From an uncultured Lactobacillus sp. (lineage in GTDB: Bacteria; Bacillota; Bacilli; Lactobacillales; Lactobacillaceae), in NCBI RefSeq assembly GCF_902491705.1, contig NZ_CABUIW010000028.1, positions 1 through 28,478 of the forward strand: a DNA stretch of 28,478 nt. The letters are read 5' to 3'. Both the position numbers and the translations under genes were made by a program. Shown in pieces: positions 1-8,320 of this stretch. Numbering within the stretch: position 1 is the first letter of the stretch; every line of letters starts with the position of its first letter. The notes under the pieces are model-generated. The model did no database searches. It was not told the origin of the DNA and was given only the letters and a program-made list of their open reading frames with translations.

Positions 1-22
1 AAGGAAAAATATATCTTTCTGG

Positions 23-51
23 TATGTAGAAAATACATAAGCTTCTACATA
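23..51. repeat. Inverted repeat upstream of hprK
   Basis: A perfect 9-bp inverted repeat, TATGTAGAA (23-31) and TTCTACATA (43-51), is separated by 11 bases. It lies 30 bases before the hprK start. A T-rich stretch follows (52-65) but there is no clean T-run. It could be a weak terminator for a gene left of the window, or an operator for hprK. The AT-rich arms make chance formation possible. Confidence 0.4.
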
Positions 52-81
52 TTTCTATGTTTTATATAGCAGGGCACCATC

Positions 82-1050
82 ATGGCCGATGAAGTTAAAT
101 TAAGCAAATTAATTCGAGACAATAAGAGTATTCTTGAGATTTATCAAGGTGAAGAATATATCAAAGATAAGGAAGTTCTAGTCTCAGATATTTATCGTCC
201 AGGACTAGAATTGACCGGTTATTTTGATTTCTATCCTGCACAACGTATTCAGCTTCTAGGAAGAACTGAAATTTCTTATGCGGCTCGACTTGATCATGAT
301 ATTAGAAAACATGTCTTTACTAAGATGGCTACCAAAGCCACTCCATGTTTTTTAATTTCACGTTCACTTCCAGTTCCAGATGAATTGGCAGAAGCTGCTG
401 AAGAAGCGCATATTCCAATTTTGCATACTAGTGAATCAACAACATATATTTCTAGTATCATGACTGAGTACTTGCGTGCACGTCTTGCCAAAAGAACCAG
501 TATTCACGGTGTATTAGTCGAAATTAAGGGTATGGGTGTGCTTTTAACAGGTGCTTCTGGTGTTGGTAAATCTGAAACTGCTTTGGGCTTAGTTCAAAGA
601 GGGCACAGATTGATTGCAGATGACCGAGTAGATGCCTTTCAAAAAGACCACAATACGGTTATAGGTGAAGCACCTAAGATTTTGAAGCACTTGATGGAAA
701 TTAGAGGAATCGGCATTATTGATGTCATGAACTTGTTTGGTGCTGGTGCCGTTAAAAATAGAACTGAAATTCAATTAGTAATTAATTTGGTTAACTGGGA
801 TCCTAAAGCTAATTATGATCGACTAGGTTTCCAAGAAAATACGCGTGAAATCTGTAATGTGGCCATTCCACAAGTTAATATTCCTGTTAAAGTAGGACGT
901 AACATCGAAATTATCATTGAAGTAGCTGCAATGAACTTCAGAGCTAAAAAGATGGGCTATGATGCAACTCAAACCTTCGATAATAATTTAACTAGTCTAA
1001 TTTCAGAGCACTCTAAAGAGGATACAAATAAGGTGCATCATGATGACTAG
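82..1050 (+). CDS. hprK: HPr kinase/phosphorylase HprK
   Basis: This is the bifunctional enzyme that phosphorylates, and dephosphorylates, the PTS protein HPr on its regulatory serine (Ser46). P-Ser-HPr is the co-repressor of CcpA, so this protein is the cytoplasmic sensor of carbon catabolite repression in Firmicutes. At 322 residues it has the usual family length. The C-terminal kinase domain shows the P-loop GASGVGKS (157-164), a histidine before it (H142) in the place of the family's catalytic His, and the HprK signature EIRGIGIIDV starting at E206. The ATG at 82 has only a modest ribosome site (AGGG, 71-74). The 3' end overlaps lgt, so the two genes are probably co-transcribed and translationally coupled. 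A putative CcpA target (cre) lies at 4050 ahead of glgB. Confidence 0.97.
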   Translation: MADEVKLSKLIRDNKSILEIYQGEEYIKDKEVLVSDIYRPGLELTGYFDFYPAQRIQLLGRTEISYAARLDHDIRKHVFTKMATKATPCFLISRSLPVPDELAEAAEEAHIPILHTSESTTYISSIMTEYLRARLAKRTSIHGVLVEIKGMGVLLTGASGVGKSETALGLVQRGHRLIADDRVDAFQKDHNTVIGEAPKILKHLMEIRGIGIIDVMNLFGAGAVKNRTEIQLVINLVNWDPKANYDRLGFQENTREICNVAIPQVNIPVKVGRNIEIIIEVAAMNFRAKKMGYDATQTFDNNLTSLISEHSKEDTNKVHHDD

Positions 1051-1882
1051 ATTAGTAATTAATCCGGTAGCATTTCAGTTAGGCAATTTGAGTGTCAAAT
1101 GGTATGGCATAATCATGGCAGTGGCTATTGTTTTAGCTACTTTCATGGCAATTAACGAAGGAAAAAAGAGACAAATTATCTCTGATGATTTTGTAGATTT
1201 GCTTTTATGGGCTGTTCCACTTGGCTATGTTGGTGCACGAATTTACTATGTTATCTTTGAATGGGGCTATTATTCACAGCATCCTGACCAGATAATTGCT
1301 ATTTGGAATGGTGGGATTGCTATTTACGGTGGCTTGATTGCTGGTCTGATAGTTTTATTGGTATTTTGCTATAAACGAAACCTGCCACCATTTTTAATGT
1401 TAGATATCATCACACCAGGAGTAATGGCTGCCCAAATCTTGGGACGCTGGGGCAATTTTGTTAATCAAGAAGCCCATGGTGGACCAACTACATTGCATTT
1501 CTTGCAAAGCCTGCACTTGCCTGAATTTATTATTCAGCAAATGAAGATTAATGGAACTTATTATCAACCTACATTTTTATATGAATCATTTTTTAATTTG
1601 ATTGGGTTGATTTTGATCTTATCATTGCGTCATAAAAAACATGTTTTTAAACAGGGTGAAGTTTTCATGACGTATCTTCTTTGGTATAGTGTAGTTAGAT
1701 TCTTTGTTGAAGGAATGAGAACTGATAGCCTATACATTTTTGGTATAATACGTGTATCACAGGCATTAAGTTTAGTCCTCTTTATTGCTACAATTATTTT
1801 ATGGATTTATCGACGTAAAGTTGTTAAACCTAAATGGTATTTAGAGGGTAGCGGATTGAAATATCCGTATACAAGAGATTAG
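1040..1882 (+). CDS. lgt: Prolipoprotein diacylglyceryl transferase Lgt
   Basis: Lgt moves diacylglycerol from phosphatidylglycerol to the lipobox cysteine of prolipoproteins, the first step of lipoprotein maturation in the membrane. The 280-residue product is strongly hydrophobic with about seven membrane segments. It carries the Lgt signature GRWGNFVNQE with R136 where the family has its essential arginine, preceded by the IWNGGIAIYGGL region. A late motif (RFFVEGMRTDS) is also typical. Two adjacent ATGs (1040 and 1043) are possible. AAGGTG at 1030-1035 is 4 nt from the first and 7 nt from the second, so the 1043 start may be the one used. It overlaps the end of hprK by 8-11 nt, and gpsA follows after 40 nt. 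Confidence 0.97.
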   Translation: MMTRLVINPVAFQLGNLSVKWYGIIMAVAIVLATFMAINEGKKRQIISDDFVDLLLWAVPLGYVGARIYYVIFEWGYYSQHPDQIIAIWNGGIAIYGGLIAGLIVLLVFCYKRNLPPFLMLDIITPGVMAAQILGRWGNFVNQEAHGGPTTLHFLQSLHLPEFIIQQMKINGTYYQPTFLYESFFNLIGLILILSLRHKKHVFKQGEVFMTYLLWYSVVRFFVEGMRTDSLYIFGIIRVSQALSLVLFIATIILWIYRRKVVKPKWYLEGSGLKYPYTRD

Positions 1883-1922
1883 ATTATTAAGAAGACAAGT
1901 TTAGAAAGATAGAGAGATAAAA

Positions 1923-2942
1923 ATGACAAAGATTGCAGTTTTAGGTAACGGTTCATGGGGTTCAGTATTAGGCTCAATGTTGGCTGATAATGGCAATGAC
2001 GTAACTTTTTACGGTAACATTGATAGCGTTAATGAAGAAATTAATGCTAAGCACACTAACAGTCACTACATGAAGGACTGGAAATTAAATGAAACTACTA
2101 GAGCAACTGGTGATTTGGAAGAAGCTCTTGATGGTGCAGAATTAGTATTATTTGTTTTACCAACTAAGGCCGTTAGAATTGTGGCTAAGAATGTTCGCAA
2201 GGTTTTGGATAAGACCGGCAACAAGCCACTTTTAGTAACTGCTACTAAAGGTATCGAACCAGGTACTAAGAAGTTAATTTCTCAAATTTTAACTGAAGAA
2301 ATTTATCCTAACGACGAAGATAAGATCGTAGCTATTTCTGGCCCAAGTCACGCAGAAAACGTAGCTCAAAAGGACTTGACTGCTATTGCATGTGCTTCAA
2401 CTGATGAAGAAAATGCTAAGAAGGTTCAAAAGATTTTCTCAAATGATTATGTTCGTTTCTACACTAACGACGATTTAATTGGTGTTGAAGTCGGTGGTGC
2501 CGTTAAGAACGTTATCGCTATTGCCGCAGGTATCTTGGTAGGTCAAGGTTACGGCGATGATGCTAAGGCTGCACTTATGACTAGAGGTTTAGCAGAAATT
2601 ACTCGTTTAGGTGTTAACTACTTTGGTGCTAAGCCAATGACCTTCTCAGGTTTATCAGGTATTGGTGACTTGATCGTAACTTGTACCTCAGTTAACTCAC
2701 GTAACTGGCGTGCTGGTAAGCAAATCGGTGAAGGTAAGAGTCTTGATTACGTACTTAAAAACATGGGTCAAGTTGTTGAAGGTGCAACTACTGTTAAGGC
2801 AGTTCATGAACTTTGCGAAGAAAAGAATATCGATATGCCAATCAGTGAAGCTATCTACCGCGTTCTTTACGAAGACACAGATGTAGCTAGCGAAATTAAA
2901 AAGATGATGGGCAGAGAACCTAAGTCTGAAATTCGTTTATAA
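1923..2942 (+). CDS. gpsA: Glycerol-3-phosphate dehydrogenase [NAD(P)+] GpsA
   Basis: GpsA reduces dihydroxyacetone phosphate to sn-glycerol-3-phosphate, the backbone for phospholipids, and so supplies the lipid substrate used by Lgt next door. The 339-residue length is normal. The N-terminal Rossmann fold has GNGSWG at residues 8-13. The catalytic region GVEVGGAVKNV carries K195, the expected active-site lysine, and SGLSGIGDLIVTC is the typical C-terminal helical motif. The start at 1923 has only a purine-rich GAGAGAT sequence as ribosome site. It is probably the third gene of an hprK-lgt-gpsA operon, since no terminator or clear promoter is seen between 1883 and 1922. Confidence 0.97.
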   Translation: MTKIAVLGNGSWGSVLGSMLADNGNDVTFYGNIDSVNEEINAKHTNSHYMKDWKLNETTRATGDLEEALDGAELVLFVLPTKAVRIVAKNVRKVLDKTGNKPLLVTATKGIEPGTKKLISQILTEEIYPNDEDKIVAISGPSHAENVAQKDLTAIACASTDEENAKKVQKIFSNDYVRFYTNDDLIGVEVGGAVKNVIAIAAGILVGQGYGDDAKAALMTRGLAEITRLGVNYFGAKPMTFSGLSGIGDLIVTCTSVNSRNWRAGKQIGEGKSLDYVLKNMGQVVEGATTVKAVHELCEEKNIDMPISEAIYRVLYEDTDVASEIKKMMGREPKSEIRL

Positions 2943-2958
2943 TTTGTAAGCAAAACAA

Positions 2959-2986
2959 TTGCAAAAATTTAAATCTATAGTATTAT
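2959..2986 (+). promoter_or_regulatory. Predicted trxB promoter
   Basis: A -35-like TTGCAA (2959-2964) and a -10-like TATTAT (2981-2986) are spaced 16 bp apart. A small AT-rich hairpin follows (TTACTT...AAGTAA), then the ribosome site GAGGAG before the ATG at 3020. Prediction from consensus only. Confidence 0.45.
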
Positions 2987-3019
2987 TTACTTATAAAAAG
3001 TAAGTAGAGGAGAAAGATT

Positions 3020-3949
3020 ATGGCCGATAAATATGATGCAATTGTTATTGGTGCGGGCCCTGGTGGTATGACAGCTGCCTTATATGCTACACGTGCCAAC
3101 TTAAATGTATTAGTACTTGATCGTGGTCCTTATGGCGGACAAATGAACAATACTGATGCAATCGATAACTACCCTGGTTTTACAGAGATCAAGGGTCCAG
3201 AACTTAGTCAAAAAATGTACGATACTTTGATGAAGTTTGAACCTGATTATAAATATGGCAACGTCCAATCTGTTGAATTAGATGGGGATGAAAAAGTTGT
3301 CAAAACTGATGATGGTAAAGAATATCGTGCACCAGTTTTGATTATTGCCACTGGTTCAGACCACCGTCATTTGAATGTTCCAGGCGAAGAAGAATATTCA
3401 GGTAGAGGTGTTTCATACTGTGCAGTCTGCGATGCCGCATTTTTCAGAAATGAAGATGTCCTTGTCGTTGGTGGTGGCGACTCAGCTATTGAAGAAGGAA
3501 TTTATCTTTCACAATTAGCTAAGAGCGTTACTGTGATTCACCGTCGTGATCAATTGCGTGCACAACCTACTTTGCAAAAACGTGCTTTTGCAAACAAGAA
3601 GATGAAGTTCGTTTGGAATGCTCAAACAGAAGAAATTCTTGGTGATGGCACTCGCGTAACTGGCATTAAATATCGTGATAAAGAAACTGGCGAAGAAAAA
3701 GTAATTAAAGGTGCTGGTGTATTTATCTACGTTGGAGTTTTGCCACAAACTAAGCCATTTGAAAATTTAGGCATTTTGAATGAACAAGGCTGGATTCCTA
3801 CTAACGATCATATGGAAACAAAAGTACCTGGTATTTTTGCTTTAGGCGATGTTCGTGATAAAGATTTGCGCCAAATTGCAAATGCTGTTGGTGAAGGTAG
3901 TGTAGCTGGACAAGCCACATATAATTATTTACAAGATTTAAAAAACTAA
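3020..3949 (+). CDS. trxB: Thioredoxin reductase TrxB
   Basis: This NADPH-dependent flavoprotein reduces thioredoxin and keeps cytoplasmic thiols reduced. The 309-residue product has the FAD-binding GAGPGGMTAA near its N-terminus, the redox-active CAVC (C134 and C137), the NADPH-binding GGGDSAIEEG, and the C-terminal FAD motif GIFALGDVRD. These occur in the order expected for low-molecular-weight TrxB. It has a strong ribosome site (GAGGAG) and a candidate promoter of its own. A clear rho-independent terminator was not found before the glycogen operon. The clustered GA...A/V...GD motifs and the CxxC separate it from ferredoxin-NADP reductases, which lack the cysteines. Confidence 0.97.
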   Translation: MADKYDAIVIGAGPGGMTAALYATRANLNVLVLDRGPYGGQMNNTDAIDNYPGFTEIKGPELSQKMYDTLMKFEPDYKYGNVQSVELDGDEKVVKTDDGKEYRAPVLIIATGSDHRHLNVPGEEEYSGRGVSYCAVCDAAFFRNEDVLVVGGGDSAIEEGIYLSQLAKSVTVIHRRDQLRAQPTLQKRAFANKKMKFVWNAQTEEILGDGTRVTGIKYRDKETGEEKVIKGAGVFIYVGVLPQTKPFENLGILNEQGWIPTNDHMETKVPGIFALGDVRDKDLRQIANAVGEGSVAGQATYNYLQDLKN

Positions 3950-3988
3950 TTCAAATTTTAACATTGTGAAAATAAGACTAGACTTTTT

Positions 3989-4017
3989 TTGCGCCATAAT
4001 AATAAGTGATATATAAT
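3989..4017 (+). promoter_or_regulatory. Predicted promoter of the glycogen operon
   Basis: A consensus -10 TATAAT (4012-4017) is preceded at 17 bp by a weak -35 TTGCGC (3989-3994). Transcription would start near 4024, leaving a leader of about 95 nt that contains the cre site at 4050-4063 and a 7-codon ORF. No other promoter as good is seen between trxB and glgB. Confidence 0.6.
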
Positions 4018-4049
4018 TATAACCAAAGGATCAACTTATTTGCTATCAA

Positions 4050-4063
4050 AGTAAGCGCTTCCT
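4050..4063 (+). promoter_or_regulatory. Putative cre site (CcpA binding) in the glg leader
   Basis: AGTAAGCGCTTCCT matches the catabolite-responsive element, usually written near TGWAAGCGYTWWCA, through its central GTAAGCGCTT palindrome; the outermost bases deviate. It lies about 27-40 nt downstream of the predicted start of transcription, where CcpA bound with P-Ser-HPr would act as a repressor or roadblock. This would repress the glycogen operon when preferred sugars are abundant. The site is seen in the sequence; binding is inferred. Confidence 0.65.
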
Positions 4064-4105
4064 TGTTTTGCAGTAATCGTAATTTTTAATTTTGGAGAAA
4101 GCAGT

Positions 4106-4129
4106 ATGGGTAAAAATAATGGAGGTTAA
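4106..4129 (+). CDS. Possible 7-codon leader ORF overlapping glgB
   Basis: ATG at 4106 opens an ORF encoding MGKNNGG and stops at TAA 4127-4129. It has the best-placed ribosome site in the glgB leader (GGAG at 4094-4097, 8 nt spacing) and overlaps the likely glgB ATG (4119) by 11 nt in another frame. It may couple translation to glgB. It may instead be a chance ORF or reflect a mis-assigned glgB start. Confidence 0.3.
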   Translation: MGKNNGG

Positions 4130-6017
4130 ACAACGTATTAAAAAATTTGCTTCGGGCAATGAATTATATCTTCAAGAAATACTTGGTTGTCATTATGAAG
4201 ATAACGCTTATGTTTTTCGAGTGTGGGCTCCGAATGCACAAAGAGTATGGGTAGTTGGGGATTTTAATGATTGGGGTAAGTCATTAGAAATGAAGACTAC
4301 TGAAGATGGTGTGTGGGAGTTAAAAACTAATTTACCTCAAGAGGGCCAACTTTATAAGTTCTTAGTTAAACAAGCAAATGGCCGCGAAGTGATGAAAATG
4401 GATCCGATGGCGATAGAACTTGAACCAAGACCTGGTAATGCAGCCGTAATTACAAAACTTCCTAATAAAAGTTGGTATGACGGTGCATGGCTAGGAAGAA
4501 ATAAACGGTCTAATCATTTTGCTCGGCCAATTAATATTTATGAAGTACATGCCAGTTCATGGAAAAGACATGCAGATGGGTCTCTGTATACTTTGAAGGA
4601 TTTGCAAAAAGAATTAATTCCTTATGTTAAAAAGCAAGGCTTCAATTATATTGAATTTTTGCCATTAACAGCCCATCCACTAGATGCTTCCTGGGGCTAT
4701 CAGACAATTGGATATTATGCTCTAGAGAGAACTTATGGTACACCACAAGAATTACAAGATTTTGTTGAAGCGTGTCATAAAGAAAATATTGGTGTTTTAT
4801 CCGATTGGGTACCAGGACACTTTTGCATTAACGATGATGCTTTAGCTTATTACGATGGCACGCCATGCTATGAATTTAGTGAAAAATGGCGAGCAGAGAA
4901 TAAAGGATGGGGCGCACTAAACTTTGATTTAGGAAAACCTGAAGTGCAGTCCTTTTTACTTTCAAGCGCTCTATTTTGGCTGGAATTTTATCACTTAGAT
5001 GGTTTAAGAGTTGATGCAGTTTCTAACATGATCTATCGCGATTATGATCGTGCAGATGGTGAATGGAAGCCAGATAAATTCGGTGGAAATCGTAACTTAG
5101 AAGGAATCGACTTTTTACAAAAACTGAATCGTACGATTAAAGGTATTCATCCAGAATGCTTAATGATCGCCGAAGAAAGTTCAGCTCAAGTGAAAATCAC
5201 TGGGCGAATAGAAGACGGCGGCTTAGGCTTTGACTTCAAATGGAACATGGGTTGGATGAATGATATTTTGCGTTTCTACGAAATGGACCCATTGTTCAGA
5301 AAATTCAATTTCAATTTAGCTACCTTTTCATTTATGTATCGAATGAGCGAAAACTTTATTTTGCCTTTATCTCATGATGAAGTGGTTCATGGTAAACGCA
5401 GTTTAATGAATAAGATGTTTGGCGATCGTGATAAACAATTTGATCAATTACGTAATTTGCTTACATTGCAGATGACTTATCCAGGTAAAAAGCTTTTATT
5501 TATGGGCAGTGAATTTGGCCAATATCTTGAATGGCGCTTTAATGAAGGTCTTGATTGGGGCGAATTAAGCGATGAATTAAACAGTAAGATGCAACGTTTT
5601 GATCAAGAATTAAATGAATTTTACTTGAATGAACCATCCTTATGGCAGTTGGAACAAAGAGAAGATTCTGTTCGTATTATCGACGCTGATAACAAGGACG
5701 AGTCAGTTTTGTCGTTTATTCGTCAAGGCAAAACTAGACATGACTTTTTAATCGTCATTTTGAACTTTACACCAGTTGAGCGAAAAGAATTTAAGGTTGG
5801 CGTGCCGTATAAAGGAAAATATCGTGAAGTATTTAATAGTGCCAGAAAAAAGTATGGTGGTAAGTGGGATAAAGCCGATCAACATATGGATACCATTGAT
5901 AAAGGAATTAAAGACTTTAAATATCAAATCAAGTTAGATTTACCGGGCTTTAGCGCAGTAATTTTAAAGCCGATAGATGTTCATATAAAAAGAAGAACTA
6001 GTAAAAAAAGTAAATAA
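4119..6017 (+). CDS. glgB: 1,4-alpha-glucan branching enzyme GlgB
   Basis: GlgB cuts alpha-1,4 chains and reattaches them by alpha-1,6 bonds, giving glycogen its branches. From the ATG at 4119 the product has 632 residues, the usual length. An N-terminal CBM48-like domain (FRVWAPNAQRVWVVGDFNDW) leads into a GH13 barrel with DWVPGHF, GLRVDAVSN (nucleophile D299), IAEESS (acid/base E352) and the branching-enzyme-specific SHDEVVHGK (D420). A C-terminal beta domain ends in a lysine-rich tail. The same frame stays open back to a TTG at 4092, which would add 9 residues but has no ribosome site; the 4119 ATG also lacks one and may depend on the overlapping 7-codon ORF. First gene of the glycogen operon; glgC follows 16 nt later. 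Confidence 0.96.
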   Translation: MEVKQRIKKFASGNELYLQEILGCHYEDNAYVFRVWAPNAQRVWVVGDFNDWGKSLEMKTTEDGVWELKTNLPQEGQLYKFLVKQANGREVMKMDPMAIELEPRPGNAAVITKLPNKSWYDGAWLGRNKRSNHFARPINIYEVHASSWKRHADGSLYTLKDLQKELIPYVKKQGFNYIEFLPLTAHPLDASWGYQTIGYYALERTYGTPQELQDFVEACHKENIGVLSDWVPGHFCINDDALAYYDGTPCYEFSEKWRAENKGWGALNFDLGKPEVQSFLLSSALFWLEFYHLDGLRVDAVSNMIYRDYDRADGEWKPDKFGGNRNLEGIDFLQKLNRTIKGIHPECLMIAEESSAQVKITGRIEDGGLGFDFKWNMGWMNDILRFYEMDPLFRKFNFNLATFSFMYRMSENFILPLSHDEVVHGKRSLMNKMFGDRDKQFDQLRNLLTLQMTYPGKKLLFMGSEFGQYLEWRFNEGLDWGELSDELNSKMQRFDQELNEFYLNEPSLWQLEQREDSVRIIDADNKDESVLSFIRQGKTRHDFLIVILNFTPVERKEFKVGVPYKGKYREVFNSARKKYGGKWDKADQHMDTIDKGIKDFKYQIKLDLPGFSAVILKPIDVHIKRRTSKKSK

Positions 6018-6033
6018 TTAAGGAGAAACACTA

Positions 6034-7179
6034 ATGACTAACAAAATGTTGGGCTTGATTTTAGCAGGAGGAAAAGGAACAAGGCTAGGTAAGTTGACTA
6101 GCGATCAAGCTAAACCAGCTGTGCCATTCGGAGGCCGGTATAGAATCATTGACTTTACTTTAAGCAATTGTGCCAATTCTGGTGTGAGAAATATTGGTAT
6201 TATTACGCAATACCAGCCATTACTACTTAATAAACATATTGGTAATGGTGCTAGTTGGGGCTTAGATGGGTTAGATGCAAGTGCTACTATTTTGCAGCCA
6301 TATACTGATAATTCCGGCAGTAGATGGTTTGAAGGAACTGCTCATGCGATTTACCAAAACATCGATTATATTGACAGTCAAGACCCAGAATATGTATTGA
6401 TTCTTTCAGGTGACCATATTTATAAGATGGATTATGAAGCCATGCTTGAAGATCATATTAAGAATAAAGCTTCTTTGACTGTAGCGGTAATTGATGTGCC
6501 AATGGAAGAAGCACCACGCTTTGGAATTATGAATACTGATATTAGTGGCAGAATTACCGAATTTGAAGAAAAACCAGAACATCCAAAGAGTAATCATGCT
6601 TCAATGGGAATTTACATTTTTAACTGGAAGAGATTGCGTGAAGTATTAACTACAGCATTTACCACTAACGATGACATGCTCGATTTTGGTAAAAATGTTA
6701 TCCCATATTATTTAAAGAGTGACGAGCGAGTATTTGCATATCAATTCTCTGGTTACTGGAAAGATGTAGGTACAATCGATTCACTTTGGGCAGCCAACAT
6801 GGAATTCTTAGATGGCAGTGATGGCCTTAACTTGCATGATCGTTCATGGAGAATTTTTTCTAAAAACCCAATTGATCCTGTACAAGTAATTACAGAAAAC
6901 GCTGAAGTTAATAATTCAATGATTGTAGATGGTTGCTATGTAGACGGAACCATTAATCATTCGATTTTGTCGACAAATGTAAGTGTACAACAAGGATCCC
7001 AAATTTCTGATTCAGTAATTATGCCAGGGGTAAAAATTGGTAAAGATGTCGTAATTAAATACGCTATTGTTGGTGAGAATGCTCAAATCGGGGATGGAGC
7101 AGTAATCGAAGGAACTAGAGACGAAATTAAAGTGATAGGTAATTCAGAAAGAATTGGAGTATTGCCAAATGAAAACTAA
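6034..7179 (+). CDS. glgC: Glucose-1-phosphate adenylyltransferase, catalytic subunit GlgC
   Basis: GlgC makes ADP-glucose from ATP and glucose-1-phosphate, the committed step of glycogen synthesis. The 381-residue product has an intact nucleotide-binding loop (LAGGKGTRL, about residues 10-18) followed by QAKPAVPFGGRYRIIDF. The metal/substrate motif LSGDHIYKMDY and the sugar-phosphate motif FEEKPEHPKSN are both present. The C-terminal part has left-handed beta-helix repeats (NHSILSTNVSV, DSVIMPGVKIG). AAGGAG precedes the ATG. It is the competent partner of the glgD product downstream, and glgD starts inside its 3' end. Confidence 0.96.
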   Translation: MTNKMLGLILAGGKGTRLGKLTSDQAKPAVPFGGRYRIIDFTLSNCANSGVRNIGIITQYQPLLLNKHIGNGASWGLDGLDASATILQPYTDNSGSRWFEGTAHAIYQNIDYIDSQDPEYVLILSGDHIYKMDYEAMLEDHIKNKASLTVAVIDVPMEEAPRFGIMNTDISGRITEFEEKPEHPKSNHASMGIYIFNWKRLREVLTTAFTTNDDMLDFGKNVIPYYLKSDERVFAYQFSGYWKDVGTIDSLWAANMEFLDGSDGLNLHDRSWRIFSKNPIDPVQVITENAEVNNSMIVDGCYVDGTINHSILSTNVSVQQGSQISDSVIMPGVKIGKDVVIKYAIVGENAQIGDGAVIEGTRDEIKVIGNSERIGVLPNEN

Positions 7180-8311
7180 TAAAATGGCTGCAATTTTTAG
7201 TAATCAACATGAGTATAATGAATTACACCCATTAACCGATGAACGTTCATTATCTACTTTGTACCTTGCGGGTAAATATCGAATTATGGATTTTCCCCTT
7301 TCAAGTATTGTAAATGCAGGGATTAACAACGTATATACCCTAATCAGTCAAGAAAAAGTCAGATCATATCTTGACCACTTAGGTGGTGGCAAAGAATGGG
7401 GACTAGACACAATTGGGTCATATGAGTATCTTGATTTTTACCAAAAATTACTTCAAAGTCAGACCAATGGTGAAGAATATTTTGATGATTTGATCACCTT
7501 TTTGACAACAGCTAAGATGCCATATACTGTCTTTATGGAAAATAAATTGGTTGCAAACGTTGATTTGCAATCAGTGCTGCATTTCCATCAAGAAAATGGC
7601 AATCGTATCACTGCTGTGTTTAAGCGCGTAGGTAGAGAAAGTATATCGCCGGATGACCAATTGTATATTATGGATGAAGAAAACACCATTTTATCTTGTC
7701 AACAAGCTATAGATACACAAAGCCAGAATCGTTATAACTTAGGGCTGAATATTTATATTGCAGATACTCCATGGCTAATTTCCGAATTGAAAAAAGCACA
7801 AAAAGTTGGTGCATCAATTGATCTTGGACAAAGATTCGCTAGCTTAGCGGCAAAATATCGCACTAATGCATATGAATACACAGGTTATTTGCATAATATT
7901 CATGACATAAAAAGCTATTATGATGCCAACATGGAGATGCTTGATAAGAAAAAGAACGATTCTCTTTTACGTGGTAATCAAAGAATTATTACTCGAATTA
8001 GAAACGAAGTTGGCACATATTATACTGTTTCATCAAAAGTTAAGAACTCTTTACTAGCAACAGGATGTAGAATAAGTGGGACAGTAGAAAATAGTATTCT
8101 TTCAAGAAGAATAGATGTTGCTAAAGATAGTAAATTAAGCAATTCAATTGTGATGGCTGGTTGTAAATTAGAATCAGGCAGTAAGGTTGAATGTGCAATT
8201 TTAGATAAAAATGTAGTAGTAAAAGAAAATGTAGTTGTGAAGGGAACCCCAGACAATCCAGTGGTTGTTAAAAAAGGTGACGTTTTAACTAAAGATTTAA
8301 TCGTTGAATAA
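7169..8311 (+). CDS. glgD: Glucose-1-phosphate adenylyltransferase, non-catalytic/regulatory subunit GlgD
   Basis: GlgD is the GlgC paralogue found in Firmicutes glycogen operons and is thought to form a heteromer with GlgC that modulates its activity. It keeps the fold landmarks (GKYRIMDFPLS, YNLGLNIYI, and C-terminal hexapeptide-type repeats such as ENSILSRRIDV). It lacks the GGKGTRL nucleotide loop at the N-terminus, and where GlgC has SGDHIYK it has MENKLVANVD. A catalytic role is therefore unlikely. The start is set at ATG 7169 with GGAG at 7156-7159 (9 nt spacing); the frame is open to a TTG at 7154 without a ribosome site. It overlaps glgC by 11 nt. The product is 380 residues. Confidence 0.94.
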   Translation: MKTNKMAAIFSNQHEYNELHPLTDERSLSTLYLAGKYRIMDFPLSSIVNAGINNVYTLISQEKVRSYLDHLGGGKEWGLDTIGSYEYLDFYQKLLQSQTNGEEYFDDLITFLTTAKMPYTVFMENKLVANVDLQSVLHFHQENGNRITAVFKRVGRESISPDDQLYIMDEENTILSCQQAIDTQSQNRYNLGLNIYIADTPWLISELKKAQKVGASIDLGQRFASLAAKYRTNAYEYTGYLHNIHDIKSYYDANMEMLDKKKNDSLLRGNQRIITRIRNEVGTYYTVSSKVKNSLLATGCRISGTVENSILSRRIDVAKDSKLSNSIVMAGCKLESGSKVECAILDKNVVVKENVVVKGTPDNPVVVKKGDVLTKDLIVE

Positions 8312-8320
8312 GGAGACATT

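Noticed and set aside
3950..4010. Terminator after trxB
   Set aside because: A T-run occurs at 3984-3990 but the sequence before it (AAGACTAGACTT) does not form a true inverted repeat.
7154..7168. TTG start for glgD
   Set aside because: The GGAG there is the ribosome site for ATG 7169 rather than coding sequence.
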